From: Cryobacterium roopkundense
GTDB lineage: Bacteria; Actinomycetota; Actinomycetes; Actinomycetales; Microbacteriaceae
NCBI RefSeq assembly: GCF_014200405.1
Contig: NZ_JACHBQ010000001.1
Coordinates: forward strand, 1,116,001 to 1,180,000
Length of the DNA stretch: 64,000 nucleotides
Reading direction: 5' to 3'
The notes beneath the pieces are model-generated. The model did not search any database. It worked only from the letters and a program-made list of their open reading frames with translations, and was not told where the DNA came from. Both the position numbers and the translations under genes were made by a program. Below are positions 43,728-53,500 of this stretch, piece after piece (within the stretch, counting starts at the first letter, position 1; every line of letters begins with the position of its first letter).

Positions 43728-45124
43728 CGCTCCTTCTGCGCGCGTTTCGGGAGCACGCGCCGAGCATCCTCGTCGCGGCGCTGTCGAGCGCCTTCGGCGT
43801 CAGCCTGATTTCGATCACCGGCGTGCTGACCGAGGTCATCAGCGACGCCGACCTGAACAGCGAAACTCTCACGTTTATCCTGTCGTTCATCGCGGTCGTG
43901 TTCATCGTGATTGCCCTCTACGTGGGCGCATTGGTGACGGCGAACACGTTCGCCACGATCATCGCGGGCCGGGTGCGCACGATCGCGCTGCTGCGGCTGA
44001 TCGGCTCGAGCGCTGCGATGCAGCGGCGTGCCGTGGCCAGGGAAGGGCTCACCGTCGGAGTCGTCGGCGCGCTCCTGGGCGGGATTGTCGGCGTGCTGTT
44101 CCCCATAGTGGTCGTCTGGGTCGGGGTGGCCGGCGGCATGATTCCGGGCGGCACCTACACCTACCTGACAGCAACGATGCTGCTGCCCGCGGCGGCGGTA
44201 GCCCTCACCACGACGGCGGCTTCCTGGGTGGGATCGCGCCGGGTGCTCTCGGTGTCGCCGATGGATGCCCTCGGTGCTGCCGGCGAACAATCAATCGGTG
44301 AGCAGACCGCTCGACGAACGCGCAACCGCGTGGCGCTGCTGGACTTTCTTGTGGGCAACGTGATCCTCGGGGTGGCCGTCTTTATCGGGCAGACGAGCCC
44401 GCTCGCTGTTCTGATCGGCCTCGTCGGGGGAATCCTGTCGTTCTCCGGGGTCGTGATGGGGGCATCCGTTGTGATGCCGCGCGCCCTTCGGGCGATCGGC
44501 CGGGTGTTCGGATCGAGCCCCACGGCATGCCTGGCGCGCGAAAACGCGGTCCGGTACCCGGAGCGCAGCGCCCGCACGACGATCGGCTTGGTCATCGGCG
44601 TCACCCTGATAACGACCTTCGCGGTCACAGCCGCGAGTTACCAGAGGATTATCGAGACGGCACAGGAGGCGATGCCGGGGGTCTACGAAAGCGTAGGCCC
44701 GGTATTGACCGTAACGGTGGCGGTGTTCTCGGTGCTGATGGGATTCAGCGCCCTGATCGCGGCCGTGGGAATGGTCAACAACCTCTCGCTCAATGTGCTG
44801 CAGCGCACCCGGGAACTCGGACTGCTGCGCGCACTCGGCTTCACCGCGCTCCAGATTCGCCGCATGATCCTCATCGAAAGCGCCCAGCTCAGCGCTGCCG
44901 CGGTCGCCGTGGGGCTCGTGCTCGGAACGTTCTACGGCTGGGCCGGGGCGCAGTCCCTGATCGGCGGGATTCCCGGGTCGCCGGGAATCGTAATGCCGAT
45001 CGTGCCGCTCGACCTGATCGGCGTGATCGTGGCAGCGGCAGCGGGACTCGCGGCGGTGGCGTCGATCGCGCCCTCACGCCGTGCGACCCGCATCACCCCC
45101 GTCGCGGCGCTCGCGACCGCATAG
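43724..45124 (+). CDS. FtsX-like ABC permease
   Basis: A permease of 466 residues with a segment near the N-terminus and two FtsX domains of three membrane segments each, the second beginning near MVNNLSLNVLQRTRELGLLRALG. That RTRELGLLRA motif is the coupling helix of this family. It lacks the large periplasmic domain of MacB, as usual for Gram-positive versions. The ATG at 43724 is translationally coupled to the ATPase gene. It is the last gene of the kinase-regulator-ABC operon. Confidence 0.9.
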   Translation: MTLLLRAFREHAPSILVAALSSAFGVSLISITGVLTEVISDADLNSETLTFILSFIAVVFIVIALYVGALVTANTFATIIAGRVRTIALLRLIGSSAAMQRRAVAREGLTVGVVGALLGGIVGVLFPIVVVWVGVAGGMIPGGTYTYLTATMLLPAAAVALTTTAASWVGSRRVLSVSPMDALGAAGEQSIGEQTARRTRNRVALLDFLVGNVILGVAVFIGQTSPLAVLIGLVGGILSFSGVVMGASVVMPRALRAIGRVFGSSPTACLARENAVRYPERSARTTIGLVIGVTLITTFAVTAASYQRIIETAQEAMPGVYESVGPVLTVTVAVFSVLMGFSALIAAVGMVNNLSLNVLQRTRELGLLRALGFTALQIRRMILIESAQLSAAAVAVGLVLGTFYGWAGAQSLIGGIPGSPGIVMPIVPLDLIGVIVAAAAGLAAVASIAPSRRATRITPVAALATA

Positions 45125-45413
45125 GTGCCTGTTCCTGCTCGTCAGGAATTTCTTCCCTGCAGACCGGTAGCGTCTCCGCTGACGTCTTTCTGGAATCCTC
45201 CTCGCCGCGGCCCTCCGTCTGCGCGTCGTCCCGTGGACCGCTGCCGGCGCGTAAACGGGGAGCGTCGGGGCGGTTCACTTTGCAACGGGTGCTCCTTCAT
45301 ACGCCGCGACCGTGCACCCAGATCGGCCTCGCCACTGAGGCGGCTGCAGTGGTGCGGGGTCACGTCCGGCCGGGTGGTGTGATTCGTCGCCACCGCGCAG
45401 ACTTATGGCGGGT
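45125..45413. other. Intergenic stretch, no gene seen
   Basis: No start signal, protein-like frame or RNA structure stands out between the permease stop and the 149-bp repeat. It could be left-over DNA at the island edge. Confidence 0.4.
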
Positions 45414-45562
45414 TGCCCACCATTTACCTACCTAAATCAACCGTGATCGACCAGGACTGTCCGGCTAAGATCGGAGGTAGTGAACCGCTTGGTTTGCTGC
45501 AAAGACATGGGAACCCGTGAGGTTCCGAGACATTCGGTGTCGACCACAACTGCTCCGGTTTG
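45414..45562 (+). repeat. 149-bp direct repeat, left copy
   Basis: The sequence from TGCCCACCATTTACC to CTGCTCCGGTTTG recurs at 54781-54929 with one difference (C at 45547, T at 54914). Its right edge coincides exactly with the left end of the IS21-family element. Confidence 0.97.
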
Positions 45563-45705
45563 TGGCGAGTAGCGCTTGTAGGTAGCGGTAGTCCAGCGAC
45601 TCGGTAGCAGGATTCCGGGAACACGGTAGCGCTGGCGCTAATGAACTGCTGGGCTGTGGAAGGACAACGCGCAAGGCGTTGTCGTTCCATTGTTAAGGGC
45701 GGGTC

Positions 45706-47295
45706 ATGGCGGATTATCGGAAAATATTGGGGTTGTTGCTCGAGGGGCGGAGCTACCGCGAAGTCGTAGAGATCGCTGGGTGCTCGCATCGCGACGTCGC
45801 CCGGGTCCGGCAAGAGGTCCAGGAACGAGGTGTCACCTCGGCGGTCGCGGTCAGCGACGCCGAGCTGACGGAATGGTTCCCCGACGGGCGCCGGAAAGTG
45901 TCGGCGGAGTATGACCAGCCCGACTTGTCTCGGGTTCTGGCATCAATGAAGGCGAACCGGCACTTCACGTTGCTGCTGGCGTGGCGTCGGTACGTCGACG
46001 CCAAGGACGCCGGGAAAAAGTACGGGTACTCGCAGTTCTGCGCCCTGTTCACCGGCTACCTCCGCACCCACGATCTCGTCGCGGTGCTGCGCCATGAGCC
46101 GGGTCGGGCGATGCTGGTCGACTGGGCCGGCGACACGATGGACATCGTTGACACGATCACCGGCGAGGTGGTCCGAGCGATCTTGTTCGTCGCGGTGTTG
46201 CCGTTTTCAGGGCTTCTGTTCTGCCGAGCTTACGCGGATATGAAGTCCCCGGCGTGGCTCGATGCGCACGTTCGAGCGTTCGCATTCTTCGGCGGCGTGA
46301 CGCAGATCGTCGTGCCGGACAACCCGACGACCTCCACTCACCAGACACATAAGGGCGATGCGGAGCGGGTCGTCAACGCGAGGTATCAGCAGCTCGCGGA
46401 TCACTACCAGACCGCGATTGTCCCGGCCCGAGTGAAGAAACCCCGCGATAAGGCGGCTGCGGAGAACGCGGTGAACGTGGTCAACAAACGAGTCATCGGC
46501 TACCTCGAGGACGACGTCTTCACGACGCTGAGCGAGTTGAATACGGCGATCGAAGAGCGCGTGCGTGAGATCAACCATGACATCCGCCGCGCCGACGACA
46601 CGACCAGGTGGGAACGCTTCGACATGGAGGAGCGCGAGTTGCTCGGCCCTTTGCCCGATGCCGGGTTCGAGGATGTGCAGTGGAAGGAGCTGAAGGTGGC
46701 CCGGAATTACCACGTCACCGCGGACACGCAACGGTATTCCGTGCCCTTCGGGTTGGCGGGCAAGCTGCTGCGGGTTCGGCTGACGTCGTCCCTGGTGACG
46801 GTCTTCGACGGGCACGAGAGCATCTGCGAACATCCTCGGCTGACGGGGAGGAAAGGCCAGTACTCGACTCTTCCGGACCACGTCCCGCCGCAGCACCGCG
46901 ATATCGACGGGTTGTGGTCAAGGCGGTGGTTCATCGACCGGGCGCGCAGCGTTGGGCCGGCCACCGTCACGGTGATCGAGCACATCCTCGACAGCCAGGT
47001 GATCGAGGCGCAGGGCTACCTGGCCTGCCAGAACATCCTCGACGGGCTCGGTAAGAACAACCGGGAACGGCTGGAGGCGGCCTGCCAGGCACTCGTGAAC
47101 CGAGGCACCCATCCGACGTATTCGACGCTGAAACGGTTGATGGCGGCGATCGATAGTGACGCGAAGAAGCCCCGGCCGGTGACCCCGGCAGCCTCGACAG
47201 GCAAACGCAGCAACACGGTCGTGTTCCGCGACACCATCTCGGACGTTTACGTCCGCGATGCCTCCCACTACGCAGGCGACGAGGAGGGGAAGTGA
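45706..47295 (+). CDS. istA: IS21-family transposase IstA
   Basis: A DDE transposase of 529 residues. The N-terminal HTH lies in SYREVVEIAGCSHRDVARVRQ, and an rve core has acidic residues in MLVDWAGD, VVPDNPTT and KAAAENAV. The C-terminal beta-barrel-like Mu-type domain lies around RYSVPFGLAGKLLRVRL. It works with IstB and has the usual IS21 length. The istB start overlaps its stop. Confidence 0.93.
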   Translation: MADYRKILGLLLEGRSYREVVEIAGCSHRDVARVRQEVQERGVTSAVAVSDAELTEWFPDGRRKVSAEYDQPDLSRVLASMKANRHFTLLLAWRRYVDAKDAGKKYGYSQFCALFTGYLRTHDLVAVLRHEPGRAMLVDWAGDTMDIVDTITGEVVRAILFVAVLPFSGLLFCRAYADMKSPAWLDAHVRAFAFFGGVTQIVVPDNPTTSTHQTHKGDAERVVNARYQQLADHYQTAIVPARVKKPRDKAAAENAVNVVNKRVIGYLEDDVFTTLSELNTAIEERVREINHDIRRADDTTRWERFDMEERELLGPLPDAGFEDVQWKELKVARNYHVTADTQRYSVPFGLAGKLLRVRLTSSLVTVFDGHESICEHPRLTGRKGQYSTLPDHVPPQHRDIDGLWSRRWFIDRARSVGPATVTVIEHILDSQVIEAQGYLACQNILDGLGKNNRERLEAACQALVNRGTHPTYSTLKRLMAAIDSDAKKPRPVTPAASTGKRSNTVVFRDTISDVYVRDASHYAGDEEGK

Positions 47296-48062
47296 TGTTC
47301 ACCAGCATCGATTACGACAAGTTCCGGGCCCTGCGCGTGACCCACGTCGCGACGCGCCTGGAGGAACTCATCCAAGACGAAGGCAACGACACCCTCACCC
47401 CCGAGCAGCTGTTCCTGACCGCGGTCGACGACGCGTTGGAGTCCCGTCGTATCAACAAGGTCGACAAGCTCATCCGCCAAGCTGCTTTCCCGATCCCGGG
47501 GGCCACGGTCGCGGAGGTCGACTACCGCGACGGGCGCGGGATCACCCCAGTCAGAATGCGACGCTATGCCGCCCATGACTGGCGCTCCGATGCGACGAAC
47601 CTCCTCATTATTTCGCCCACCGGAGGCGGGAAGACCTACCTCGCCTGCGCGCTGGCCATCGGCGCCTGCCAGAGTGAGCACTCCGTTCTCTACTTCCGGA
47701 TGGACGACCTCGCCCGAAGGCTTGTCATCGCCCGCGGCGACGGAATCGCCCATCAGAAGCTGTTGAACGAGCTCTCCAACATCGACCTGCTCATCATCGA
47801 CGACTTCCTCACAGTCGGCATCGACAGCGACGCCGCCAGCGACTTGTTCGCGATCCTCGCGAACAGGGAACACCGACTACCCACGATGATCGCCTCGCAG
47901 ACCGGGCCAAAGCACTGGGTCGCCGAGCTGCCCGACCGGGTCGCCGCGGACTCGATCGTGAACCGCCTCGCCAACAACGCCCGGATCATCAACCTCGGCC
48001 AGATTGACATGCGCCGGCACCGCAACGACCAAGCCCGCGCCCACGAGACCTACTGGGAGTGA
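47292..48062 (+). CDS. istB: IS21-family helper ATPase IstB
   Basis: An AAA+ ATPase of 256 residues related to DnaC: Walker A SPTGGGKTYLA, Walker B LLIIDDF, and the C-terminal RLANNARIINL with the arginine finger region. It starts at GTG 47292 (GTGA overlap) or ATG 47295. IstB loads the transposase onto target DNA. Confidence 0.93.
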   Translation: MMFTSIDYDKFRALRVTHVATRLEELIQDEGNDTLTPEQLFLTAVDDALESRRINKVDKLIRQAAFPIPGATVAEVDYRDGRGITPVRMRRYAAHDWRSDATNLLIISPTGGGKTYLACALAIGACQSEHSVLYFRMDDLARRLVIARGDGIAHQKLLNELSNIDLLIIDDFLTVGIDSDAASDLFAILANREHRLPTMIASQTGPKHWVAELPDRVAADSIVNRLANNARIINLGQIDMRRHRNDQARAHETYWE

Positions 48063-48067
48063 CCGAA

Positions 48068-48094
48068 GCGGCCCGGGCGCAAAACCCGGGCCGC
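48068..48094 (+). terminator. Hairpin after istB
   Basis: GCGGCCCGGG and CCCGGGCCGC form a perfect ten-base stem with a CGCAAAA loop inside the IS21 element, between the istB stop and the right end. Confidence 0.65.
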
Positions 48095-48160
48095 TACCGG
48101 CTCTTCAGAACTGCGCTACCAGGTGCCTGGACTACCGCTACCATCAAGCGCCACTCGCCA

Positions 48161-48883
48161 GGGGCAGCTCGGGGCATGGGCGCGGAGCATGCACGCCTCT
48201 TCATCGAGGAAGGCGCGCGGATTGTCATCGGCGACATCCTTGACGCTGAGGGGCAGGCGCTGTCTGTCGAACTGGGAGAAAATGTTGTCTACGTTCATCT
48301 GGACGTGACGAAACCGGGCGACTGGATCCACGCTGTCGACACGGCCGTCCAGCGCTTCGGCGGCCTGGATATCCTCGTGAACAACGCGGGCATCGCAGAG
48401 TTCGCGCCCATCGCGGAGACGTCCATGGCCTTGTGGGATCGAACCCTCGCGGTGAATCTCACGGGCCCGTTCCGCGGAGTCATGGCCGCCCTGTCCGAAC
48501 TGAAGAAATCGGGACGTGCGTCCATTATCAACCTGTCCTCGACGGCAGGCTTTGTCGGTTACGAAGGGCTCAGCGTTTACAACGCCTCCAAATTCGGGGT
48601 CCGCGGACTGACGAAATCCATGGCCCTAGACCTGGCGAAGCACGGTATCCGCGTGAACTCCGTGCATCCTGGCGTCATCAAGACTCCGCTGTCGGCGGGC
48701 CTCAGTGAGAGCCCCAGCCATGTCGCCATGCGCCGCATGGGCGAGCCACGAGAGGTGTCCTATCTGGTGCTCTTTCTTGCCAGCGATGAAGCTTCGTTCT
48801 GCACGGGCGCTGAATACCTTGCGGACGGCGGGGAAATCGCCGGCCTAGCCAACAACGCCATCTTGTCGCGCCACACCGTCTGA
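48161..48883 (+). pseudogene. SDR family oxidoreductase, 5' end replaced by the IS21 right end
   Basis: From base 48161 the frame matches the intact SDR at 48949 residue by residue (GMGAEHARLFIEEGARIVIGD against GMGAAHARTMIREGARVVIGD), but the first ~13 residues with the first beta strand are gone. The frame stays open back through the IS end to a GTG at 48059, overlapping the istB stop. A fusion protein keeping the cofactor loop GAARGMG could therefore be made. The catalytic part is intact (Ser in NLSST, YNASK). It is most likely inactive, but this is not certain. Confidence 0.75.
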
Positions 48884-48948
48884 CACCCGCACGCCCGTGC
48901 GCCCAAGCGAGACAAATTCGAAAACACGAATGTTGAAGGAGCAGAACC

Positions 48949-49707
48949 ATGGCACGTTTAGCGGGAAAAGTAGCACTGATCAGTGGAGCCGCTCAGGGAA
49001 TGGGCGCGGCACATGCGCGCACCATGATTCGGGAAGGCGCCCGCGTTGTCATCGGAGACATCGGAGATGCCCAGGGTCAAGCGCTCGCCGAAGAGCTCGG
49101 AGACAATGCCAGATACGTTCATTTGGACGTCACCGAGTCTGAGGACTGGGACCGGGCCGTTGCGGTCGCAGTTGGGAGCTTCGGGGGTCTGGACATTCTG
49201 GTGAACAACGCTGGAATCGCGGAATTCGTGAGCCTGGAGGACACGACCATGGAGCTCTGGGACAGGACGCTTGCCATCAACCTCGCCGGCGCTTTTCGAG
49301 GGATTCAGGCGGCCCTGCCCGCGCTGAAGCAATCCGAGCACGCATCCATCATCAACATCTCTTCGATCGCCGGATTCGTCGGGTTTGAGGGGTTGGGTGT
49401 CTATAACGCTTCGAAGTTCGCCCTGCGCGGGCTGACCAAGTCGGTGGCCCTTGACCTTGCGGACGATGGTATTCGAGTGAACTCGGTGCACCCCGGCGGG
49501 GTGAGAACTCCGATGACGGTTGGGCTGAGTGCGAACCCGAGCAACACGGCTATGCATCGCCTGGGTGAGCCTGAAGAAGTGTCGAACCTCGTTCTCTTCC
49601 TTGCCAGCGATGAATCCTCATTCTGTACGGGAGCTGAGTACCTCGCGGATGGTGGCGAAGCAGCGGGCCTTTCTAACCTGATACCGCTGTCGCGTGTCGT
49701 GGTTTAA
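48949..49707 (+). CDS. SDR family oxidoreductase (classical, NAD(P)-dependent)
   Basis: A classical short-chain dehydrogenase of 252 residues. It has the cofactor loop SGAAQGMG, Asp in VVIGDIGD favouring NAD(H), NNAG, and the catalytic Ser (INISSIAGFVG), Tyr and Lys (YNASKFA). It resembles bacterial cyclohexanol/3-alpha-hydroxysteroid dehydrogenases. GAAGGAG lies before the ATG. It is a tandem relative of the truncated SDR upstream. In this catabolic setting it may oxidise an alcohol made by a monooxygenase. Confidence 0.9.
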   Translation: MARLAGKVALISGAAQGMGAAHARTMIREGARVVIGDIGDAQGQALAEELGDNARYVHLDVTESEDWDRAVAVAVGSFGGLDILVNNAGIAEFVSLEDTTMELWDRTLAINLAGAFRGIQAALPALKQSEHASIINISSIAGFVGFEGLGVYNASKFALRGLTKSVALDLADDGIRVNSVHPGGVRTPMTVGLSANPSNTAMHRLGEPEEVSNLVLFLASDESSFCTGAEYLADGGEAAGLSNLIPLSRVVV

Positions 49708-50002
49708 TCCGGCCAGATAGTCACAGGACCTGCCGGCTGGACGGCCCGCGGCAGAGTCGATGCGTGCCGCTCATCTCCGATCCGGTCACCGCAGCCGCGG
49801 TGATGCGGATCTGAATGGCGATCACGGAGGTGATTCCGGGCACCACGGCTGGGAGTGCCGAGGTGCCCGCAATCCGTGCAGGGACGGCCTTGAGCTGTTT
49901 TCCGGGCGTAGCAATGGCGCGACACTGGGGCGTCGAGCGCGACGAATGCGACGAGAGATACCGCGTTTGAGGATAGCGTTGCCTCGCATTGGGAAACGTC
50001 GG

Positions 50003-51478
50003 TCAGTCGCGGCGGGGAAGTTGGATTCCGTACTGCGCCAGTTTGCGGTACACCGTGGCGCGGCTCATTCCCAGCTCGGCCGCCGCACTTTCTGAGGTCG
50101 CGCCGGGTCTATTTAGCACGCGCACGATCTCGTCGCGCTCGAACGCCTTGATGCGCGAAAGGTGCTCGCTGCGGGACAGCATCTCGGGCGGAAGGTGACG
50201 CACATCGACCACGTCGGTGCGACTCGCGGCCTCTCTCACAGTCTGAGCGAGTTCCTCGACGTTTCCCGGCCAGGCGTAGTCGGTAAGCGCCCGCGACGCG
50301 GAAGTCGTGAAATCGACCTCGCGGCGGCGCGCCCTCCAGGCGAGATGGTTGGCGAGGGGCATGATATCCGCCGCCCGTTCACGCAGCGGCGGCACTTGCA
50401 CGACGGTCTCGACAAGGCCGCGCAACGGCAGCGGGATGGCGTCAAAATGCTCCGCGGACACTGGGCAGGCAGTCGCGTCGGAAGTACGCTCGCCGACCAG
50501 CATTGTCCGCAAGCGCTCGGCAGCGGGAGAGGAAAGATCATCAACGTCGCAGAGTACGAACCCGGTGTTGGGACGGCTAAGCTCGGGCGTCCAGACCGAG
50601 AACCACGAATCCGTGTCGCGCGGCGCTGGGGAACGTACAGCAAACAGCCGGTCGTGAGGATGCACCTGCCGAACCGCTTGTGCCAACAACGTAGCTCGTC
50701 CCGAACCTCGCTCGCCCACAGCTGCAACCATACGACCCGCGGTGAGGGCTTCGACGGTGCGGGTGACGGCCTTGTTCCAGACATCCGACAGATCACGCAG
50801 CGGAGCGTTCTCCGACTGCTCTCGCAGACCCTCGATGCGAAAGACCTGGCCGCGTGTTACCCGGCGGGGGTTGCGTCCCTGCGATCGAGCAAGCATGAGG
50901 TTCGCGGTCGATGTTGCAGCCGTCTGCGCCAACGCGAGCAGCAGGTCAGACGCTTTCTCCGACCAAGTCGTCAGGTTCACCGCGCCTTCGAGTCGACCGC
51001 TCACAGGGTCGAAAACCGGGGCAGCCGCACAGGTGTAGAGCCGCAAGCTCAGGGTGTAGTGATCCTCCGCCCGCACGAGGGTCGGCACTCGATCGGCGAG
51101 AGCGAGACCGAGGCCATTGGTGCCCGCCTGCCGTTCTGAGTACGAGAACCCCGGCGCCAAGTGCACATCGTCGAGTGCGTGCAATAGCTGGCGGTCTCCG
51201 CTGAATCGATTGAGCACGAGTCCGTCGGCATCGGTGAGCATGAGTCCGACAGGTTCGGACGAAAGCGTGTCGTGCAAATCCGTCAGGACCTCACGCCCAC
51301 ACTCGACGAACAGCGACTCGTCGTCGTAAGTGCCTGAGAACGTGGGCTGGACGTCTTCGAGGGAGACACCGTAATTTTCGCTGCGTTGCCATGAAGCCAG
51401 CAGGCGTGGGGAGATCGTCCGCATCGGCGCACTGTTCAAGAATGCACGGGAAGGCAAGTCGTGAGCGTCCATCGGCAC
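50003..51478 (-). CDS. AcoR/MimR-type transcriptional activator (GAF, degenerate AAA, Fis HTH)
   Basis: A regulator of 491 residues. The N-terminal domain (about 20-200) has the GAF-like run of acetoin/MimR activators (SERQAGTNGLGLALADR). A central ATPase-like domain has a weak Walker A (GERGSGRATLLA) and no GAFTGA loop, so it should not contact sigma-54. The C-terminal Fis HTH is SESAAAELGMSRATVYRKLAQYG. This domain pattern is that of MimR, which activates propane/phenol-type monooxygenase genes in mycobacteria and rhodococci. It is divergent from the amidohydrolase operon, with a TCTCA-N3-TGAGA site between. Confidence 0.88.
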   Translation of the reverse strand: MPMDAHDLPSRAFLNSAPMRTISPRLLASWQRSENYGVSLEDVQPTFSGTYDDESLFVECGREVLTDLHDTLSSEPVGLMLTDADGLVLNRFSGDRQLLHALDDVHLAPGFSYSERQAGTNGLGLALADRVPTLVRAEDHYTLSLRLYTCAAAPVFDPVSGRLEGAVNLTTWSEKASDLLLALAQTAATSTANLMLARSQGRNPRRVTRGQVFRIEGLREQSENAPLRDLSDVWNKAVTRTVEALTAGRMVAAVGERGSGRATLLAQAVRQVHPHDRLFAVRSPAPRDTDSWFSVWTPELSRPNTGFVLCDVDDLSSPAAERLRTMLVGERTSDATACPVSAEHFDAIPLPLRGLVETVVQVPPLRERAADIMPLANHLAWRARRREVDFTTSASRALTDYAWPGNVEELAQTVREAASRTDVVDVRHLPPEMLSRSEHLSRIKAFERDEIVRVLNRPGATSESAAAELGMSRATVYRKLAQYGIQLPRRD

Positions 51479-51537
51479 CTTTGCGTTAGTCGGTCAAGAT
51501 CAGCCTAGGTGTTCCGAGCACTGTGTTATGCGCACCA

Positions 51538-51552
51538 ATCTCAGAATGAGAC
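51538..51552. promoter_or_regulatory. Putative activator binding site
   Basis: TCTCAGAATGAGA (51539-51551) is an inverted repeat with three central bases, midway between the divergent regulator and amidohydrolase genes. Related TGAGAC-type palindromes bind AcoR-like activators. Confidence 0.5.
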
Positions 51553-51632
51553 GCCACCGCCGCTCCGCTGGGGCGGGCGTCCCCTAACTTGGAAGGAATA
51601 ATCGAATCCCCGCATGCAGCAAAGGAGCAGGT

Positions 51633-52676
51633 ATGTATCAGAAGGATGGCGAGAGCTACTTTATTGTCGACGCCCATGTGGCGCTCTGGGACGCGCGCCC
51701 TGAGAATCAGCGCAACATTCACGGCAAGCAGTTCATCGACTGCTTCTACGACTACCACGCCAACCTGTCCCCAGTATCGGAGAAGTGGCCCTACGAGGAA
51801 TACCTCTATCAGGGTGGCGAGCGTTTCATAAAGGATATTTTCACCGACGGCTACGTCGACCACGCCATTTTCCAGCCTGCCCACCTCGGCGAGTTTTACA
51901 ACACGGGCTTCGGGCAGACCGAAGAAGCGTTCGCACTCACCCAGGCGAACCCTGGGCGGCTCACCTACAACCACAATTTCGACCCACGCAACGGCGAGGC
52001 TGGCCTCGACCAGCTGCGCGCCGACGCTGAGCGCTTCAACTTGAAGGGTGTCAAGCTCTACACCGCCGAGTGGCACGGCGACTCCCGGGGCTACAAGCTC
52101 AACGACCCCTGGACCTACCGGTACTTCGAGTTGTGCCGCGAGCTGGGAATCCGCAACATTCATGTGCACAAGGGGCCGACAATCCGCCCACTTGATCGAG
52201 ATGCCTTCGACGTGGCCGATGTCGACCACGCAGCGACCGACTTTACCGACCTCAACTTCATCGTCGAGCACGTGGGCCTGCCCCGCCTCGAAGATTTCTG
52301 CTGGATAGCTACGCAGGAACCCAATGTTCACGGAGGGCTTGCGGTAGCGATGCCGTTCATTCACACGCGCCCGCGCTACTTCGCCCAGATCATGGGGGAG
52401 TTGCTCTATTGGATTGGGGAAGACCGCATCCAGTTCTCCTCCGACTATGCGATCTGGACCCCGCGCTGGCTCATCGAAGCCTTCGTGGACTTTCAGATCC
52501 CAGAGGACATGACGGAGTACGCACCCATCACGATCGAGCAGAAGCGCAAGATCCTCGGCCTTAACGCGGCGAAGATGTACGACATTCCGGTGCCGGTCGA
52601 ACTTCAGCTTCCTAACGCCGATGAGACGGCGACAGGGCCGCGCCAGCCCGAACGTGCCGATCTGGCTCCAGTGTGA
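51633..52676 (+). CDS. Amidohydrolase-2 family protein of the diiron-monooxygenase gene neighbourhood
   Basis: A TIM-barrel metal-dependent hydrolase of 347 residues (VDAHVALWD near the N-terminus, FIVEHVGLPR, SSDYAIW near the end) with the length of the amidohydrolase gene that follows the four monooxygenase subunit genes in propane/phenol (prm/mim) clusters. It may be needed for monooxygenase activity or maturation rather than for substrate hydrolysis. GGAG lies upstream. The next two genes overlap, giving a three-gene operon. No monooxygenase genes are in the window. Confidence 0.87.
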   Translation: MYQKDGESYFIVDAHVALWDARPENQRNIHGKQFIDCFYDYHANLSPVSEKWPYEEYLYQGGERFIKDIFTDGYVDHAIFQPAHLGEFYNTGFGQTEEAFALTQANPGRLTYNHNFDPRNGEAGLDQLRADAERFNLKGVKLYTAEWHGDSRGYKLNDPWTYRYFELCRELGIRNIHVHKGPTIRPLDRDAFDVADVDHAATDFTDLNFIVEHVGLPRLEDFCWIATQEPNVHGGLAVAMPFIHTRPRYFAQIMGELLYWIGEDRIQFSSDYAIWTPRWLIEAFVDFQIPEDMTEYAPITIEQKRKILGLNAAKMYDIPVPVELQLPNADETATGPRQPERADLAPV

Positions 52677-53500
52677 TGGCCGCCACAACGCTGCCGGCCA
52701 CGCTGGCGGCCACTCTGCACGGAGTGGCAGAGGTACCGGGGCCGCTCACGGAGGGCCGCGTGCTGAGGGCCTTGGATTCAGTCATCGACCCGGAGCTCGA
52801 TGAACCTATCACCGACCTTGGATTCGTGCGCTCGGTGACGCTGACGGGTTCGAGCGTCGAGGTTCACCTGCGTCTGCCCACGTCATTCTGCGCACCGAAC
52901 TTCGCCTATCTGATGGCGTCAGACGCCAAGGACGCCCTCACCGCACTCCCAAATGTCGGAGTCGTGACCGTCGAACTCGACGACCACCATGACTCCGACA
53001 TCATCAACAGCGGACTGGTGGCGGACGCCGGCTATAAAGGAACGTTCCTCCACGAGGCAGAGAATGATCTCGACGAGTTGCGGGCCACATTTCAGCGTAA
53101 GGCCCACACCGCAGCGATGGAGCGCTCGCTCACCGAGTTCCTCCGTGCTCGGCCTGAACTGGCCGAGACGGCGCTCGCAAACGTGGTGTTGGGCGATCTG
53201 CCCGACGACTCGGCAAAGGCTGCCCTGCTGAGGCGCCGGGTGACGATCGGCCTAAGTACCGTCGACTCCGCATCGGTGCTCGTCGACGAGAGGGGATCGC
53301 CATACCCCGCGGTATTAGCTGCCCTCGCCCTGCGCCGGGCTCGATCGACTCGTATCTCGATCGACGGCAACGCTCATTTCTGCCGGGGCTTGCTCGCAAC
53401 TCGGTATCCGGGCTCCGAGGTCGACCTAATGCCCAAGGCAGAGCAGAGTTACTTCCCCTTATCCTCAATCATTCGCACGCACAAAAGGAAAATTGCATGA
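52676..53500 (+). CDS. DUF59/MIP18-type iron-sulfur assembly-like protein
   Basis: A protein of 274 residues. The N-terminal ~95 residues form a DUF59 domain (VIDPELDEPITDLGFVRSV, with Cys in SFCAPNFAYL). A less conserved C-terminal half (from about 125) ends with HFCRGLLATRYPGSEVDLM. This layout is known for the DUF59 gene next to the amidohydrolase in prm/mim clusters. It starts at ATG 52676, overlapping the previous stop (TGATG); a GTG at 52673 is also possible. It probably helps assemble the metal centre of the monooxygenase. Confidence 0.85.
   Translation: MAATTLPATLAATLHGVAEVPGPLTEGRVLRALDSVIDPELDEPITDLGFVRSVTLTGSSVEVHLRLPTSFCAPNFAYLMASDAKDALTALPNVGVVTVELDDHHDSDIINSGLVADAGYKGTFLHEAENDLDELRATFQRKAHTAAMERSLTEFLRARPELAETALANVVLGDLPDDSAKAALLRRRVTIGLSTVDSASVLVDERGSPYPAVLAALALRRARSTRISIDGNAHFCRGLLATRYPGSEVDLMPKAEQSYFPLSSIIRTHKRKIA

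Larger units (their letters stand above)
45563..48160 (+). mobile_element. IS21-family insertion sequence
   Basis: The element carries istA and istB between inverted ends that share TGGCGAGT and GGTAGCGGTAGTCC (left TGGCGAGTAGCGCTTG; right, on the minus strand, TGGCGAGTGGCGCTTG). No target duplication is visible: the left flank is the 149-bp repeat and the right flank is the inside of an SDR gene. An adjacent deletion or recombination has therefore followed insertion. Confidence 0.88.
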
